Source of the DNA: Marinobacterium arenosum
GTDB lineage: Bacteria > Pseudomonadota > Gammaproteobacteria > Pseudomonadales > Balneatricaceae
Direction: 5' to 3'
DNA: 64,000 nucleotides
Assembly: GCF_019795155.1 (NCBI RefSeq)
Contig: NZ_JAILYN010000012.1
Span: 32,279-96,278, forward strand
How positions within the stretch are numbered: the stretch's first letter is position 1; the number at the start of each line of letters is the position of its first letter. The position numbers and the translations under genes were made by a program. The notes under the pieces were generated by a model. That model saw only the letters and a program-made list of their open reading frames with translations. It ran no database searches and was not told the DNA's origin. Shown here in pieces: positions 39,965 through 49,538 of this stretch.

Positions 39965-42040
39965 TCACTGGCTGGGAAACACTGGGGTGAAGCGGTCGCG
40001 GTAGTCCTGACCGGCCCGGTAGCCGGTCAGGAACTGCTCCAGGCTGACCGGCGGACTGAACAGGAAACCCTGGCCGGTGGCACACTGCTGTTGCTGCAGG
40101 AAGGCCAGCTGCTCGCGGGTTTCGATCCCTTCGGCCACCACGCTGAGGCCCAGCTGCCCGGCCATGGTGATGATGGTGGTGGTGATCGCCATGTCGTCCT
40201 TTTCGGCCGGGATCTCCATCACGAACGAGCGGTCGATCTTCAGCACATCGACCGGCATCTTCTTCAGGTAGTTCAGCGACGAATAGCCGGTGCCGAAGTC
40301 GTCGATTGCGATGCGGATCCCCATCGCCCGCAGCCGCTGCAGGATCCTGGCTGCTTGTTGCAGGTTGTCCATCAGCACGCCTTCGGTGATCTCCAGTTCC
40401 AGGTAACGGGGTTCCAGGCCGGTCTGGTCAAGAATTTCGCTGATCTGGTCGACCAGCTGTTCGTCATCGAACTGACGGGCCGACAGGTTGACCGACATCT
40501 TCAGCGGCGGCAGTCCCAGCTGCTGGATCTGGCGGGCGCTGTGGCAGGCCTGTTCCAGCACCCAGCGGCCGATCGGTTTGATCAGCCCGGTCTGTTCCGC
40601 CTTCGGGATGAAATCGTTTGGCGCCACCACGCCCTCGGTCGGATGGCGCCAGCGAATCAATGCTTCCAGTGCCTGGACCCGACCGCTCTGCAGCGACACC
40701 TGCGGCTGGTATACCAGGTACAACTGGTGCTGCTCGATGGCGTTACGCAGGTCGTGCTCCAGGGTCATGCTGCGCCGCGCCTCGACATTCATATCCGGGC
40801 TGAAGAACTGGAAGTTGTTACGGCCGCGCTCCTTGGCGGCGTACATCGCCAGGTCGGCGTTGCGCAGCAGCGCGCTGCTGTCGGTACTGTCGAGGTGGAT
40901 CAGGGTGATGCCGATGCTGACGGTGATGCGCAGTTCTCGAGTACCGATGCGCATCGGCTGGGCCAGTAAGTCGATCACCTGTTGCGCCTTGTGTTTGAGC
41001 CCTTCCAGTGTCGGCAGGTCGCGCAGGATCACCGTGAACTCGTCGCCACCGAGCCGGTACACGGTGCTGGGCGCCTCGATGCAGAAGCGCAGCCGGTTGG
41101 CGATGGTGGTCAGCAGAGTGTCGCCGGCGTCGTGGCCGAGGGTGTCATTGATCTGTTTGAATTCGTCCAGATCGAGCAGCAGCAGCGCCTGGTAGTTTTC
41201 GCAGGGCTGATGCAGTACTTCGCTCAGCTTCTCGCGGAAGTTACGACGGTTGCCCAGTTGGGTTAGCGGGTCGAAGTAGGCCAACTGCTCCATCTGCCGC
41301 TCGTGGTCTTTCATGGCGGTGATGTCTTCGCTGACCGAGACGATATTGACCAGCGTGCCCCGCTCGTCATGGATCGGCGAGATCGACTGCAACGCCCAGT
41401 AGTGGGTGCCGTTCTTGCGCCGGTTGTAGAGCGTGCCGCGCCACTTCTGGCCCGCCTTCAGGTTGCCCCAGAGTTCCCGGTAGGTGCTGTCGGAGGTGTT
41501 CTCGGAGCGCAGAATCGCCGGTGTCTGACCGCGTACCTCGTCGAGGTGGTAGCCGGTAATGTCGGTGAAGCGGGAGTTGGCATATTCGATACGGCCCCTG
41601 GCATCGGTGATCACTACCGCGCTGCCGGAGCTTTCCACCGCCTGGAACAGCTTTTTCAGCTCCAGGCCGTGGCGGATTTCGGTGGTCACGTCGACCACCA
41701 GCATCAGCGCCGCGCAGATCCGCTGCTGTTCATCGAACAGCGGGGTGACCGACAGGTGGGTGTGCACCAGCTGCTGTTCGGCGCCGACCAGGTCGACCCG
41801 CAAGTCGAAGGTGTCGATCTCGCCGGCCATCAGCCGTTCCAGGTCGGCGGCATGGCAGGCACGCTGGCCCTTGGCGGTCAGTTCGCGCAGCGGCATCCGC
41901 TGCAGCTGTTCGGCCCGGTAGCCGAGCAGCTCGGCCAGTGCTGGATTGACCTGCGCCAGCAGGTAGTCGTTGGAGATGATCGCCGCACCCACCGAGGTGT
42001 GTAGCAGGGGACGGAATACCGCTGCGATTTCCTTGTTCAT
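39965..42040 (-). CDS. PAS-PAS-GGDEF-EAL c-di-GMP protein, both catalytic sites intact
   Basis: 691 residues, cytoplasmic, no membrane helix. Two PAS domains (about 10-125 and 130-250, the second with YANSRFTDITGYHLDEVRGQ) are followed by a GGDEF domain with RLGGDEF and an EAL domain with EALIRWRHP. The latter keeps the key residues VNLSARQF, EITEGVL, DDFGTGYSSLNYL, LKID and AEGIET. It could make or break cyclic di-GMP; in such hybrids one activity usually dominates. There is no sign of an operon with its neighbours. PAS ligand unknown. Confidence 0.93.
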   Translation of the reverse strand: MNKEIAAVFRPLLHTSVGAAIISNDYLLAQVNPALAELLGYRAEQLQRMPLRELTAKGQRACHAADLERLMAGEIDTFDLRVDLVGAEQQLVHTHLSVTPLFDEQQRICAALMLVVDVTTEIRHGLELKKLFQAVESSGSAVVITDARGRIEYANSRFTDITGYHLDEVRGQTPAILRSENTSDSTYRELWGNLKAGQKWRGTLYNRRKNGTHYWALQSISPIHDERGTLVNIVSVSEDITAMKDHERQMEQLAYFDPLTQLGNRRNFREKLSEVLHQPCENYQALLLLDLDEFKQINDTLGHDAGDTLLTTIANRLRFCIEAPSTVYRLGGDEFTVILRDLPTLEGLKHKAQQVIDLLAQPMRIGTRELRITVSIGITLIHLDSTDSSALLRNADLAMYAAKERGRNNFQFFSPDMNVEARRSMTLEHDLRNAIEQHQLYLVYQPQVSLQSGRVQALEALIRWRHPTEGVVAPNDFIPKAEQTGLIKPIGRWVLEQACHSARQIQQLGLPPLKMSVNLSARQFDDEQLVDQISEILDQTGLEPRYLELEITEGVLMDNLQQAARILQRLRAMGIRIAIDDFGTGYSSLNYLKKMPVDVLKIDRSFVMEIPAEKDDMAITTTIITMAGQLGLSVVAEGIETREQLAFLQQQQCATGQGFLFSPPVSLEQFLTGYRAGQDYRDRFTPVFPSQ

Positions 42041-42231
42041 GCTCTGCTCTGCTGCCCAGTCGTTGTTGTTGTTCTGCTGGGATCTGTTCCTGATAAGAGG
42101 CGCTGCTGAGCGGCGCTCATCCGCCGGGCCGCTCTCCCTGCGAAGCTGCAGTCAGTCGGCTGATTCTAGACAGGGGAGGTTGTTTTAAACAGCGAAGGTG
42201 GGCAAGGAGTTGAGCTTCGTCAACAAAGCAC

Positions 42232-42265
42232 AAAAAAAGCCGCAGCAAGTGTGCGGCTTTTGTTT
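42232..42265 (-). terminator. Rho-independent terminator of glnK (downstream copy)
   Basis: On the minus strand AAAAGCCGCA / TGCGGCTTTT with a 7-base loop and a run of eight T, about 25 bases after the glnK stop. Confidence 0.9.
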
Positions 42266-42288
42266 TTCGGTATCGTGCGCAGAGACGG

Positions 42289-42654
<366 letters not shown>

Positions 42655-42883
42655 TTATGCCTTGCGGCTACAGACCTGATGGGTTTTGTAAGTCAAAAAA
42701 TTGCATCTAGTATACCCGGAATTTACCGGATACGCATGACGGGCCCAGGCACTTTGGTCATTTACTGTGCAGGGGCCCGTCGGTTCGATCAGTGCGCGGC
42801 CTGCGGCTTACCCGGCAGTGACGCATCTTTTTCAGCAGTAGTCGGGCTCCGGCGACTGGCGGTGTTGCTGCCAGCGCCGGTCA

Positions 42884-44155
42884 TTACTTTGCCGAGGTGA
42901 ACTCCGGGTATGCTTCCATACCACACTCTGCAATATCGACGCCGGAGTATTCGTCCTCTTCGCTGACCCGGATACCGACGGTCGCCTTGATGACCGCCCA
43001 GACTGCCAGGCTGGCGACGAACACCCAGCCGAAGATGCAGACGATCCCCAGCAGCTGTGCACCGAAGCTGGCGTCGGCATTGTTCAGCGGCACAGCCAGC
43101 ACGCCCCAGGCACCGACCACGCCGTGTACCGAGATGGCACCGACCGGATCATCGATCCGCAGCTTGTCCAGGGTGACGATCGACAGCACCACCAGGCCGC
43201 CGCCGACGGCGCCGATCAGGGTGGAGGCCTGCGCGCTCGGCGACAGCGGGTCGGCGGTGATCGCCACCAGGCCGGCCAGCGCACCGTTCAGTGCCATGGT
43301 CAGGTCCGCCTTGCGGAACATCGCGTAGGCGGTGATCAGCGCGGCAATCACGCCACCGGCAGCTGCGGCGTTGGTGTTGACGAACACCTGGGCCACCGCG
43401 TTGGCTTCACCGACATCGGACAGCTTCAGCTCGGAACCGCCGTTGAAGCCGAACCAACCCAACCACAGGATGAAGGTACCCAGCGTGGCCAGCGGCAGGT
43501 TGGCACCCGGGATCGCGTAGACCTCGCCGTTCTTGCCGTACTTGCCTTTACGGGCACCCAGCAGCAGTACCCCGGCCAGGGCAGCGGCGGCGCCGGCCAT
43601 GTGGACGATGCCGGAACCGGCGAAGTCGGAGAAGCCGGCCTCGCTCAGGAAACCGCCGCCCCAGGTCCAGTAGCCTTCAACCGGGTAGATGAAACCGGTC
43701 AGTACCACCGCGAACAGCAGGAACGACCACAGCTTCATCCGCTCGGCCACCGCACCGGAGACGATCGACATCGCCGTGGCGACGAATACCACCTGGAAGA
43801 AAAAGTCGGAACGGGCGGAGTAGTACGGGGCGTCGTCGCCGCCTTTCAGTACCGCGTCGACCCCGTTCTCCTCACCGATCAGCACGCCCAGGTTCGGCAG
43901 GATGCCGCCGGCGTCGGAGCTGTACATGATGTAGTAGCCGCACACCAGGTACATGGTGCAGGCGATGGCGAACAGCGCCACGTTCTTGGTCAGGATCTCG
44001 GTGGTGTTCTTGGCGCGCACCAGACCGGCTTCCAGCATCGCGAAGCCGGCCGCCATCCACATTACCAGCGCGCCGCACACCAAAAAGTAGAAGGTGTCGA
44101 CGGCGTATTTCAGCTGCGTCAGGTCCGCAGCGGTAGCCTTCAGTAGTTCTTCCAT
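42884..44155 (-). CDS. amtB: Ammonium transporter AmtB
   Basis: 423-residue trimeric ammonia channel with about 11 transmembrane helices. The pore twin histidines are His185 (SGIVHMAG) and His344 (SVHGVVGAW). It has the family pattern WMAAGFAMLEAGLVRAKN near the N-terminus and a cytoplasmic C-terminal tail that contacts GlnK. GGAGG precedes the ATG. It starts 35 bases after the stop of the upstream P-II gene in the same direction, so glnK-amtB is one unit driven by the sigma-54 promoter at 44599-44616. Confidence 0.96.
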   Translation of the reverse strand: MEELLKATAADLTQLKYAVDTFYFLVCGALVMWMAAGFAMLEAGLVRAKNTTEILTKNVALFAIACTMYLVCGYYIMYSSDAGGILPNLGVLIGEENGVDAVLKGGDDAPYYSARSDFFFQVVFVATAMSIVSGAVAERMKLWSFLLFAVVLTGFIYPVEGYWTWGGGFLSEAGFSDFAGSGIVHMAGAAAALAGVLLLGARKGKYGKNGEVYAIPGANLPLATLGTFILWLGWFGFNGGSELKLSDVGEANAVAQVFVNTNAAAAGGVIAALITAYAMFRKADLTMALNGALAGLVAITADPLSPSAQASTLIGAVGGGLVVLSIVTLDKLRIDDPVGAISVHGVVGAWGVLAVPLNNADASFGAQLLGIVCIFGWVFVASLAVWAVIKATVGIRVSEEDEYSGVDIAECGMEAYPEFTSAK

Positions 44156-44190
44156 TGGTCAGTCCTCCAAATGGGGTCGAATCGAATGGG

Positions 44191-44586
<396 letters not shown>

Positions 44587-44598
44587 CTAAACGACCTA

Positions 44599-44616
44599 CA
44601 GCGAATGCTGTGCCAA
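44599..44616 (-). promoter_or_regulatory. Sigma-54 promoter of glnK-amtB
   Basis: On the minus strand TTGGCAC-AGCAT-TCGCTG: GG and GC separated by 10 bases, close to TGGCAC-N5-TTGC. It lies about 70 bases upstream of the glnK start. Confidence 0.85.
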
Positions 44617-44723
44617 TGTTGAAATGTTTTTTTTAATCAAAGGGTTAGCTGGAAAGTGCTCAATGGGCGGATGCTCGGGCGAGCAACGATGGTGCATTCA
44701 GGTGGCACCTTGGGGCACCGCTC

Positions 44724-44740
44724 TGCACGGTTTTGGTGCG
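44724..44740. promoter_or_regulatory. NtrC-type binding site
   Basis: TGCACGGTTTTGGTGCG matches the NtrC dyad TGCAC-N7-GTGCA at nine of ten positions. It is about 110-125 bases upstream of the glnK sigma-54 promoter, the usual enhancer distance, and also lies in the leader of the divergent ubiK gene. Confidence 0.8.
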
Positions 44741-44807
44741 CATTCTCAGTGGCGGACAAGCTGGTATAGTGTCTGTCAGAGACAGCTAACTTGCGTGGAG
44801 TCGATCG

Positions 44808-45065
44808 ATGATCAATCAGAAGCTGATAGAGGGGCTTTCCGAGCAGTTTTCCCAGTTGATGCAGGGCCAGTCCGGCCTGCCCGGCCAGCAGGAGCTGCAG
44901 GCGCAGATCCGTAGTCTGCTGCAGGCCAGCTTCAGCCGCATGGATCTGGTTACCCGTGAGGAGTTCGATGCCCAGCGTGCGGTACTGGCGCGCACCCGCG
45001 AAAAGCTTGATCAACTGGAGCAGCAGCTCAGCCTGCTGGAAGACCAACTGGCCAAGCGGGATTAA
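44808..45065 (+). CDS. ubiK: UbiK (YqiC/BMFP) ubiquinone biosynthesis accessory factor
   Basis: 85 residues, helical, with a C-terminal coiled coil (VLARTREKLDQLEQQLSLLEDQL) that makes a trimer and binds membranes and lipid. Starts MINQKLIEGLSEQFSQLM, the BMFP signature. Required for efficient aerobic ubiquinone synthesis in E. coli. A TATAGT -10-like word lies at 44765-44770. The degenerate GGDEF-EAL gene follows after 39 bases and is probably cotranscribed. comM is 4.5 kb downstream, broadly as in Pseudomonas. Confidence 0.9.
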   Translation: MINQKLIEGLSEQFSQLMQGQSGLPGQQELQAQIRSLLQASFSRMDLVTREEFDAQRAVLARTREKLDQLEQQLSLLEDQLAKRD

Positions 45066-45104
45066 CGAGCCGGCGACGGCTGTGCGACAAGCAAGGAGGG
45101 GGCG

Positions 45105-46700
45105 ATGAACGAACAGAACAGTCTATATGCCTGGATCGGTGCCGACCGCTGCTATCAGGCTGCCAGTGAGGAATTCAGCGCATACTGGCAGCTGGAGGAG
45201 GGCTTTGTCGGCCAGCCGTTGGCCGAACTGCATGGTAAATTGCATGGCAAGAAGCTGATCCAGCTGCTGGATAAAGCCGAGCGGCAGGGGCAGGCCCGGG
45301 TGGCATTGCGTACCGTCGGGCGGGGGGAGTGCTGGCAGGTTCAGGTCTATTGGAACCCGCAGCAGAACGTTTTCCTGTTGAGCATGCTGCCGGACCACCG
45401 CTTGATCAGTACCGAAACCCAGCCTGTTACCCCGGAGGGGGCCGGTGTACTGGTCGGTCGCGAGATCTTCCTGCAGCAGTTCCAGCAGCAGATGGAGCAG
45501 AGCCGTATCCGCCAGGGCAGCCTGGCGCTGATCTGCATCGACCTGGACCGCTTCCAGTGGATCAACGAGACCCTCGGCAGCGATACCGGTGACGAGCTGT
45601 TGTTGGAGATCGCCAGCCGCTTGCGTTCGGTGGTGCGTGAACACGACCTGGTGGCCCGTTTCAGCGGCGACACCTTCATCATGATGATACGCGGCATGCA
45701 CAGCGCCGAGGATGCCGAAAGCATTGCCCATCGGGTGGTGGAGCGGCTCAGCCACGGTATCTATATCGACCGCCGCGAACTGTTCGTCAGCGCCAGCGCC
45801 GGGGTGGCGATCTTCCCGCAGCATGGCCGCGACGAACAGCAGCTGCTGCGTAACGCCGACCTGGCGATGTACGCGGCGAAAAGGGCCGGACGCAATACTT
45901 ACTGCCTGTTTTCGTCGGCACTGGCCGGCGAGCCGCAGGCGGCACAATTGCCGAGCGACGATTTCGCCGCCGCGCTGTCCGGTAGCCAGTTCAGCCTGAT
46001 GTACTGCCCGATCTACAACAACAGTCTGCACCGGCTCTGCGGCGCCCAGGTGATGCCGGGCTGGCACCACCCGCAGCTGGGCTGGTTGTCGGGCCGTGAG
46101 CTGATGCCGCTGGCGGTGGCCGCCAATCTGACCGATCCGTTCAACCAGTGGCTGATCGACCACCTGCTGGAAGTGCAGCCGCTGCTGCAGACCCTGAACG
46201 GCTGCCAGCTGTTGCTGCTGCGGCTGGAGGAGGCCCAGCTGACCTCGGCCAAGCTGATCGCCCAGCTGTCCGAAGCGATCGCCCGCGATGGCCTGGATGC
46301 CGGTGGTCTGGTGCTGGAACTGGATGCCGCGGTCGCGCTGGCCCACGATGGCACGGTGTTCGATCTGCAGGATCTCGGCTTCCGTATCGCCCTGCGCGGT
46401 GTCAACGCGGTGAATTGGGAGCAGTCCGGCATGCAGGATCTGCAACCCGACTGGCTCAAGCTGGATGCCCAGCAGGTGCAGGGGCTGAACGAACCGAGCA
46501 ATCGGACCGCCGCGTTGCTCGGGCTGGCCGCGCCGACCGTGCCGCTGATGGCGGAGGGGGTCAACAGCGCCGGCCAGCTGACCCAGCTGATGACCCAGGG
46601 CTGCGCGCTGATGCAGGGCCGCTATTTCAGCGAACTGCTGAATATCGAACAGTTGGCCCAGTGGCTGGAGCTGGAGCAGAGCGGGGTGCTGAACTCCTGA
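45105..46700 (+). CDS. Degenerate GGDEF-EAL domain protein, both catalytic motifs lost
   Basis: 531 residues, cytoplasmic. N-terminal PAS-like region (1-110), a GGDEF-fold domain (about 115-285) and an EAL-fold domain (about 290-525). GGDEF has become SGDTF (in RFSGDTFIMMI), yet the fold words CIDLDRFQWINETLG and NADLAMYAAKRAGRN remain. EAL has become QVM (AQVMPGW). The phosphodiesterase residues are also gone: the DDFGTGYSS equivalent reads RGVNAVNWEQS and the ELTE equivalent ELDAA. It should have no turnover in either direction. AAGGAGGGGG before the ATG shows it is well translated. Likely a ligand-binding or protein-partner regulator. Confidence 0.88.
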   Translation: MNEQNSLYAWIGADRCYQAASEEFSAYWQLEEGFVGQPLAELHGKLHGKKLIQLLDKAERQGQARVALRTVGRGECWQVQVYWNPQQNVFLLSMLPDHRLISTETQPVTPEGAGVLVGREIFLQQFQQQMEQSRIRQGSLALICIDLDRFQWINETLGSDTGDELLLEIASRLRSVVREHDLVARFSGDTFIMMIRGMHSAEDAESIAHRVVERLSHGIYIDRRELFVSASAGVAIFPQHGRDEQQLLRNADLAMYAAKRAGRNTYCLFSSALAGEPQAAQLPSDDFAAALSGSQFSLMYCPIYNNSLHRLCGAQVMPGWHHPQLGWLSGRELMPLAVAANLTDPFNQWLIDHLLEVQPLLQTLNGCQLLLLRLEEAQLTSAKLIAQLSEAIARDGLDAGGLVLELDAAVALAHDGTVFDLQDLGFRIALRGVNAVNWEQSGMQDLQPDWLKLDAQQVQGLNEPSNRTAALLGLAAPTVPLMAEGVNSAGQLTQLMTQGCALMQGRYFSELLNIEQLAQWLELEQSGVLNS

Positions 46701-46713
46701 CCGCTTACCGCTC

Positions 46714-47151
46714 TCAACTCTCCCCATGCTCACCCTGGCACAGACTATGGTCGGCCAGGGTTTCCAATACCCGGCAGTGGCCGGCCTCACCGTGGTTGCA
46801 GTCGCTGAGCATCCGGCTTAGCTCCAGCTGCAGGGCTTGCAACTGCTGAATCTTGCGGCCAATCGACACTAACTGGCGCTGAGCGATCTGGTCCGCCTGC
46901 AAACAGTTCTCGTCCGGCCGGTCGGCCAGCTGCAGCAGTTCGCGGATCGCATCCAGATCGAAGCCCAGCTGTCGTGCATGGCGGATGAAACGCAGCTTTA
47001 GCCGATGCTGCTCGGTATAGCGGCGTTGATTGCCGCTGTTGCGGGCCGGTTCCGGCAGCAGGCCGATCTGCTCGTAGTAGCGGATGGTCGGTACCTTGCA
47101 GCCTGTCTCGCGGGACAGCATGCCAATCGAAAATTCGGCAGTTTCAGTCAT
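46714..47151 (-). CDS. MerR family metal-responsive regulator (ZntR/CadR-like)
   Basis: 145 residues. N-terminal MerR helix-turn-helix (FSIGMLSRETGCKVPTIRYYEQIGLLPEP), a coiled coil, then the metal site: Cys in ENCLQADQ (about 82) and the C-terminal CNHGEAGHC loop, plus a terminal LCQGEHGE. This is the zinc/cadmium/lead type arrangement rather than the copper type. Divergent from a cation transporter with a textbook MerR promoter between them. The exact metal cannot be stated. Confidence 0.88.
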   Translation of the reverse strand: MTETAEFSIGMLSRETGCKVPTIRYYEQIGLLPEPARNSGNQRRYTEQHRLKLRFIRHARQLGFDLDAIRELLQLADRPDENCLQADQIAQRQLVSIGRKIQQLQALQLELSRMLSDCNHGEAGHCRVLETLADHSLCQGEHGES

Positions 47152-47165
47152 CGTTTAATTTCCGC

Positions 47166-47196
47166 TTGAAGCTCTAGTTACTAGAGATATTAGACT
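47166..47196 (+). promoter_or_regulatory. MerR-type promoter/operator of the cation transporter
   Basis: TTGAAG (47166-47171) and TAGACT (47191-47196) are separated by 19 bases, longer than the usual 17, which is the hallmark of MerR-controlled promoters. A perfect dyad CTCTAG-TTA-CTAGAG (47172-47186) fills the spacer. Confidence 0.9.
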
Positions 47197-47249
47197 TGTC
47201 CATATCACGGGTTCAAACAGTCAAAGACAACGGACAAGGAGCTAAGCGC

Positions 47250-47927
47250 ATGGCGGGATGTTGTGGGCACGATCAGAACTTCGACGGTATGGATGCCGGT
47301 TACCGGCGGATTCTTTGGTTGATCATCGCCATCAACGGCACCATGTTCGGCGTCGAGATGGTGGCCGGCTGGTTGGCCGGTTCACAGGCACTGCAGGCCG
47401 ACGCGCTGGATTTTCTCGGCGATACCCTGACCTACGGTGCCAGCCTGTGGGTGATCGGCCGGGCCCTGCAGGTCAGGGCGACGGTGGCGTTGCTGAAGGG
47501 GCTCAGCCTGAGCCTGATGGCGTTCTGGGTGTTCGGCAGCACCTTCTACCAGTTCTTCATCCTTGAGACGCCGGATGCGCTGACCATGGGCGGTATCGCC
47601 ATCGCCGCCTTCGCCGCCAATATGGCCAGCGTGCTGCTGTTGATGCGCTACCGCAACGGCGATGCCAATGTGCGTTCGGTCTGGCTGTGCAGCCGCAACG
47701 ATGCGATCGGCAACCTGGTGGTGCTGGCTGCGGCCAGTGGTGTCTGGGCCAGCAACAGCGCACTGCCGGACCTGATCGTGGCGTTTATCATGGCGGCGCT
47801 GTTCCTCTCTTCGTCGGTACAGATCATCCGCCATGCCCGCACCGAATTGCGCCAGGTACGGGCTCGTTCGATCCTCGATAACGGTGAGGCTGGAGCATCG
47901 GCCTGCAGTGGGCGGGACAGTCACTGA
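47250..47927 (+). CDS. Cation diffusion facilitator-like metal efflux protein
   Basis: 225 residues with about six hydrophobic helices. N-terminal Cys/His cluster MAGCCGHDQNF, then CDF-type helix II ALQADALDFLGDTLTYGASL, and SRNDAIGNLVVLAA as the second metal helix. It ends ACSGRDSH and lacks the usual cytoplasmic C-terminal domain of full CDF proteins. The frame opens at a TTG 18 codons earlier, but that codon overlaps the -10 element. The ATG at 47250 with AAGGAG is therefore the start. Its stop overlaps the convergent LysR gene by 7 bases. Confidence 0.87.
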   Translation: MAGCCGHDQNFDGMDAGYRRILWLIIAINGTMFGVEMVAGWLAGSQALQADALDFLGDTLTYGASLWVIGRALQVRATVALLKGLSLSLMAFWVFGSTFYQFFILETPDALTMGGIAIAAFAANMASVLLLMRYRNGDANVRSVWLCSRNDAIGNLVVLAAASGVWASNSALPDLIVAFIMAALFLSSSVQIIRHARTELRQVRARSILDNGEAGASACSGRDSH

Positions 47928-48847
47928 CCAACCGAAGCGGCAGCTTCCTGGTCTCGTTCAGTCTTCAGCCATTCGATGAACTGCTGCAGGGCCGGGTTCT
48001 CCCAACTGTGCTCCGGCGCCACCAGATAGTGGGCGTATTTCAGCGGGGTGCCTTCAGCGGCGAGCGGCACCAGCTCGCCGCTGGCCAGCTCCTGTTCGAT
48101 CAGGCTGCGCCAACCCAGCGCGATCCCCTGGCTGTGGCGGGCCGCATTGATTGCCAGGGACAGGTGGCTGAACCAACTGTGCTGCTGTTGTGGATGGGGT
48201 TGAAGGTTGTGGCGTACCAGCCATTCGCTCCAACTGATGCCGCCGGGCTGGTCTTCATCGCCGCCCTGGTAGTGCAGTAGCCGGCTATTGGCACTGCATA
48301 GTAGATCGAACGGGCCGCTGTAAGGCTCAAGCATTGCCGGATGGCACACCGGTACTGCCTGCTCGGTGAGAAAGAGTTCGCTGTGCAGGCCAATGGCCTG
48401 GCCGTCGCCGAAATGAATATGCAGATCGATCGCCTGCTGGTTGAAGTCGGCCAATCGGTCTTGGGCGATCAGGTGCAGCTCGATATCGCTGTGTAGTTGA
48501 TTAAACCTCATCAGTCTGGGTGTCAGCCATTGCTGGCAGAATGATGGGATGGCCGCCACTACCAGCCGGCTTCGGTCACTGAGCTGGCACGCCTTGCGGA
48601 CGCCCAGCCGAACCTGCTGCATCGCCCGGCTGGCATGCTGGGCCAGCTGCTCGCCGGCGGCGGTCAGTTGAATGCCGTGTGCCCTGCGCTGGAAAAGCTT
48701 AAGCCCCAATTGCTGTTCGAGCAGCTTCATCTGGTGGCTGACGGCGCTGGGGCTGATACAGAGGCTGGCGGCGGCCTTGCTCAGGCTTTGTTGCTCGGCC
48801 ACTTCGGCAAAGGTCTTCAGCGCGGCGAGCGAGATATGCGGATTCAT
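47921..48847 (-). CDS. LysR family regulator (GcvA-like)
   Basis: 308 residues. Winged helix-turn-helix at the N-terminus (SLSKAAASLCISPSAVSHQMKLLEQQLG) and a substrate-binding domain starting near VVAAIPSFCQQWLTPRLMRF, the GcvA-subfamily wording. Divergent from the OsmC-like gene with 149 bases between starts, which is its likely target. A Cys in the PSFCQQW loop is notable for a possible redox role, but this is speculation. Confidence 0.88.
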   Translation of the reverse strand: MNPHISLAALKTFAEVAEQQSLSKAAASLCISPSAVSHQMKLLEQQLGLKLFQRRAHGIQLTAAGEQLAQHASRAMQQVRLGVRKACQLSDRSRLVVAAIPSFCQQWLTPRLMRFNQLHSDIELHLIAQDRLADFNQQAIDLHIHFGDGQAIGLHSELFLTEQAVPVCHPAMLEPYSGPFDLLCSANSRLLHYQGGDEDQPGGISWSEWLVRHNLQPHPQQQHSWFSHLSLAINAARHSQGIALGWRSLIEQELASGELVPLAAEGTPLKYAHYLVAPEHSWENPALQQFIEWLKTERDQEAAASVGQ

Positions 48848-48996
48848 GGAATGCTCAGATATGAGGATTAGTTCACAGTATGGGTGAATTTATCGTTTGT
48901 CGCCGCCCCCGGCAATCGCCCAGAATGCATCTGGCTCGGCGCTGCAAGCCAGCTTGCCTGCGAAACCGAATTAGATGAACCAAGGGAGATGTGAAG

Positions 48997-49458
48997 ATGT
49001 CCGAATACTTTGCCACCGTTACCTGGCAGCGGGATGACCAGCCGTTCACCGACAACCGCTACAGCCGTGGCCACAGCTGGCAGTTCGACGGTGGCCTGAC
49101 GGTGCCGGCGTCCTCGTCACCGCATGTGGTGCCGTTGCCGATGTCGGTCGAGGTGAATGTCGACCCGGAGGAGGCGTTCGTCGCCTCGCTATCGAGCTGC
49201 CATATGTTGTTCTTCCTGGCATTCGCCGCCAAGCAAAAACTGGTGGTCGACAGCTATATCGATCAGGCGGTCGGGCTGATGGAGAAGGGCGATGATGGCC
49301 GGGTCCGCATGACTCGGGTGACGCTGCGGCCGCAGATCAGCTTCAGCGGTACCCAGCCGGCGCGGGCCGTGCTGGAGCAGCTGCACCACCAGGCTCATGA
49401 ACACTGTTTTCTCGCCAATTCGGTGACCTGCGAGTTGGTTACCGAGATTATCGACTGA
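48997..49458 (+). CDS. OsmC/Ohr family peroxide-handling protein
   Basis: 153 residues. Two family Cys: SSCHMLFF near residue 68 and HEHCFLAN near 138, the peroxidatic and resolving Cys of OsmC-type thiol peroxidases. It is closer to the OsmC/YhfA-type general family than to Ohr. GGGAG precedes the ATG at 48997, taken over the GTG two codons earlier. Divergent LysR regulator upstream. Role in organic peroxide resistance is inferred from the family. Confidence 0.87.
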   Translation: MSEYFATVTWQRDDQPFTDNRYSRGHSWQFDGGLTVPASSSPHVVPLPMSVEVNVDPEEAFVASLSSCHMLFFLAFAAKQKLVVDSYIDQAVGLMEKGDDGRVRMTRVTLRPQISFSGTQPARAVLEQLHHQAHEHCFLANSVTCELVTEIID

Positions 49459-49538
49459 GCAAACTGCCAGTGGGCCATTGGCCTGAACCGGCCAAGCTGC
49501 CAGAATAACCGCAACACAATCTTCCAGGGACGGAAGTT

